A stretch of 51,778 nucleotides of DNA, taken from contig JAOIYV010000004.1 of NCBI GenBank assembly GCA_028226735.1, positions 1 to 51,778 of the forward strand, read 5' to 3'. This document shows positions 50,179-51,778 of the stretch, in pieces. Both the position numbers and the translations under genes were made by a program. The notes below the pieces were generated by a model that saw only the letters and a program-made list of their open reading frames with translations, was not told the DNA's origin and searched no databases. How positions within the stretch are numbered: position 1 is the first letter of the stretch; every line of letters begins with the position of its first letter. This stretch comes from Candidatus Pelagibacter sp. (GTDB taxonomy: Bacteria > Pseudomonadota > Alphaproteobacteria > Pelagibacterales > Pelagibacteraceae).

Positions 50179-51778
50179 TTAATTAAATTTAAAATTCATT
50201 ATATAGTCACTACCCGTCACAGCTGTCTTAAAATGACTTTCAGCTCTTGGTAGAACTCTTTTAAAATAAAAATTTGCAGTTTGTATTTTATCTTCATAAA
50301 AATCTTTATTTTGCTCATAATCTTTAAAGCTTACCTCTAAAACTTTAATCCATGCATGGGCTATAGACACAAATCCTAATGCTTTTAAATAATCATTACA
50401 TGCTGCACTTGCATCGTCTTTTGAGTTTTTTATTTTTTCTTTAATCCAGGAAGTAAATTTAGACAAAATGTCTAAATTCATTTTTAATTCATCTGCAAAA
50501 GGTTTTAATTTTGCATTTTCAGTATTACAGTCACTTTTGATCATTTCTAGATATTTATTAATTATATCGCCATTTTTATTTACTAATTTTCTAAAAACCA
50601 AATCTGCTGCTTGAATAGAATTGGTTCCTTCGTAAATTGGGGTGATTCTATTATCCCTATATAATTGTTCTATTCCTTGGTCTTTTGTGTACCCATATCC
50701 ACCATGAACCTGCATAGCCTCACTTGTTATCTCCATTCCCATATCACTAAACATTGTTTTAACTACTGGCGTCATTAAAGAAACTAGATCTGAAGCTTCC
50801 TGTTTTATCTTTTCATCTGGATGATAAAGACTAACTTCTGTTTGTTGAGATAACCAAAAACATAAGGCTCGTTCACCTTCGATAATGGATTTCATATTTA
50901 GTAGAGATTTTCTTATATCTGCATGCTCAATAATAAAATCTGCACCGTTGGTTGATTTTGTATTATTTGTTTTTCCTTGTTTTCTTTCTTTTGCATAGCT
51001 CAAGGAGTTTTGATACGCAATTTCAGAAATTCCTAAACCTTGAATACCAACAACGATTCTCTCTAAATTCATCATGGTAAACATTGCGTTTAATCCTTTA
51101 TTTTTTGGTCCAATCATATAACCCGTTGCGTCATCAAAATTTAGTACACACGTTGCAGAACCTTTAATTCCCATTTTGCTTTCTATAGATCCTGTAGAAA
51201 CTCCATTTCTAGATCCAATAGTTCCATCTTTATTTACAACAAATTTGGGTACTAAAAATAAACTTATTCCTTTTGTCCCTGTAGGTGAATCCGCTGCTCT
51301 TGCAATTACTAAATGAATAATATTTTCTGTCAAATCCTGATCACCTGAAGTAATGAAAATTTTCTGTCCACTTAATTTAAAAGTTCCATCAGATTGTTCG
51401 GTAGCTTTTGTTTTTAAAAGGCCTAAATCAGTTCCACAAACTGGCTCAGTAAGACACATTGTGCCACTCCATTTTCCTTCAACTATTTTTGGGAGGTACT
51501 TTTCTTTTATATCATCTGTGGCATGATGAGAAATGCAATTATATGCACCAATACTTAGTTCGCTATAAAGTTTAAACGATAGACTTGCTGAAGATAACAT
51601 TTCGTCAAAAAAGGCACTTACGGTCTTTGGCATTCCTTGACCTCCATATTTTGGATCACATGAAAGAGAAGTCCATCCATCTTCAATATATTTTGTATAA
51701 GCTTCCTTATACCCAGGTGGTGTTCTGACTACTCCATTTTCAAGAACTGATGGATTTTCATCTCCTGATTTTGCCAAT
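50179..51778 (-). CDS. dmdC: 3-methylmercaptopropionyl-CoA dehydrogenase, 5' end outside the window
   Basis: The frame is open to the right edge; about 532 residues are visible and some 50-60 N-terminal ones are probably missing, since DmdC-type acyl-CoA dehydrogenases have about 590. The TTG at 51777 is just the first possible codon, not the start. FAD/substrate segments are CLTEPVCGTDLG at 108-119, HGGYGYTKDQGIEQLYRD at 358-375 and the catalytic glutamate in IYEGTNSIQ at 381-389. A C-terminal alpha-helical extension is present. It oxidises MMPA-CoA to methylthioacryloyl-CoA. Without the dmd context it could be called a general acyl-CoA dehydrogenase. Confidence 0.87.
   Translation of the reverse strand, partial: LAKSGDENPSVLENGVVRTPPGYKEAYTKYIEDGWTSLSCDPKYGGQGMPKTVSAFFDEMLSSASLSFKLYSELSIGAYNCISHHATDDIKEKYLPKIVEGKWSGTMCLTEPVCGTDLGLLKTKATEQSDGTFKLSGQKIFITSGDQDLTENIIHLVIARAADSPTGTKGISLFLVPKFVVNKDGTIGSRNGVSTGSIESKMGIKGSATCVLNFDDATGYMIGPKNKGLNAMFTMMNLERIVVGIQGLGISEIAYQNSLSYAKERKQGKTNNTKSTNGADFIIEHADIRKSLLNMKSIIEGERALCFWLSQQTEVSLYHPDEKIKQEASDLVSLMTPVVKTMFSDMGMEITSEAMQVHGGYGYTKDQGIEQLYRDNRITPIYEGTNSIQAADLVFRKLVNKNGDIINKYLEMIKSDCNTENAKLKPFADELKMNLDILSKFTSWIKEKIKNSKDDASAACNDYLKALGFVSIAHAWIKVLEVSFKDYEQNKDFYEDKIQTANFYFKRVLPRAESHFKTAVTGSDYIMNFKFN

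Overview
This AT-rich, very compact window looks like part of a SAR11 (Candidatus Pelagibacter-type) alphaproteobacterial genome. The evidence is the low-GC coding style, gene spacers of 0-50 bp with many 1-8 bp overlaps, a class I lysyl-tRNA synthetase, a RegA/ActR-type regulator, a SAM-II riboswitch ahead of metX, and a dmdA gene for DMSP demethylation in a dmdA-hydrolase-dmdB-dmdC operon. No tRNA, rRNA, insertion sequence, phage gene, CRISPR array or integration scar was seen. No stretch longer than about 180 bp lacks a gene; the largest gaps are 3625-3772, 16099-16277 and 30133-30241.

Layout. 1-1507: 5' part of polA, leftward. 1557-3068: an ABC-2-type ATPase and bioY. 3061-3624: regA, leftward. 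3773-6874: a polyamine operon with an ornithine-type decarboxylase, a bacterial deoxyhypusine-synthase homologue and an agmatinase. 6871-10404, leftward: a queuosine-precursor-type transporter, rpmB, pyrD and class I lysK. 10494-14120: trkH, an AmpG-like permease and an NlpC/P60 peptidase. 14117-16098, leftward: tyrA-type dehydrogenase and hisC-type aminotransferase. 16193-18714: SAM-II riboswitch, metX, metW, gloB. 18726-25354: rplU, rpmA, obg, proB, proA, nadD, rsfS, ctpA, rppH, in the usual alphaproteobacterial order but without rlmH.

25347-51778 is one leftward run of central energy metabolism. Read in the direction of transcription it is: DMSP demethylation and methylmercaptopropionate degradation (dmdC, dmdB, alpha/beta hydrolase, dmdA); asd; succinate dehydrogenase (sdhC, D, A, B); mmsA; mdh; succinyl-CoA synthetase (sucC, D); 2-oxoglutarate dehydrogenase (sucA, sucB, lpd); priA; and the F1 part of ATP synthase (atpH, A, G, D, C). 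Carbon from DMSP can therefore enter a TCA-cycle segment encoded beside it and feed the respiratory chain and ATP synthase.

Points most worth a second look: sucA is split by a one-base frameshift at an A7 tract near its 3' end; an uncharacterised alpha/beta hydrolase is translationally coupled between dmdA and dmdB where no dmdD is visible; a eukaryotic-type deoxyhypusine synthase fold keeps its catalytic lysine inside a polyamine operon; and the SAM-II aptamer lies about 35 nt from the metX start codon.
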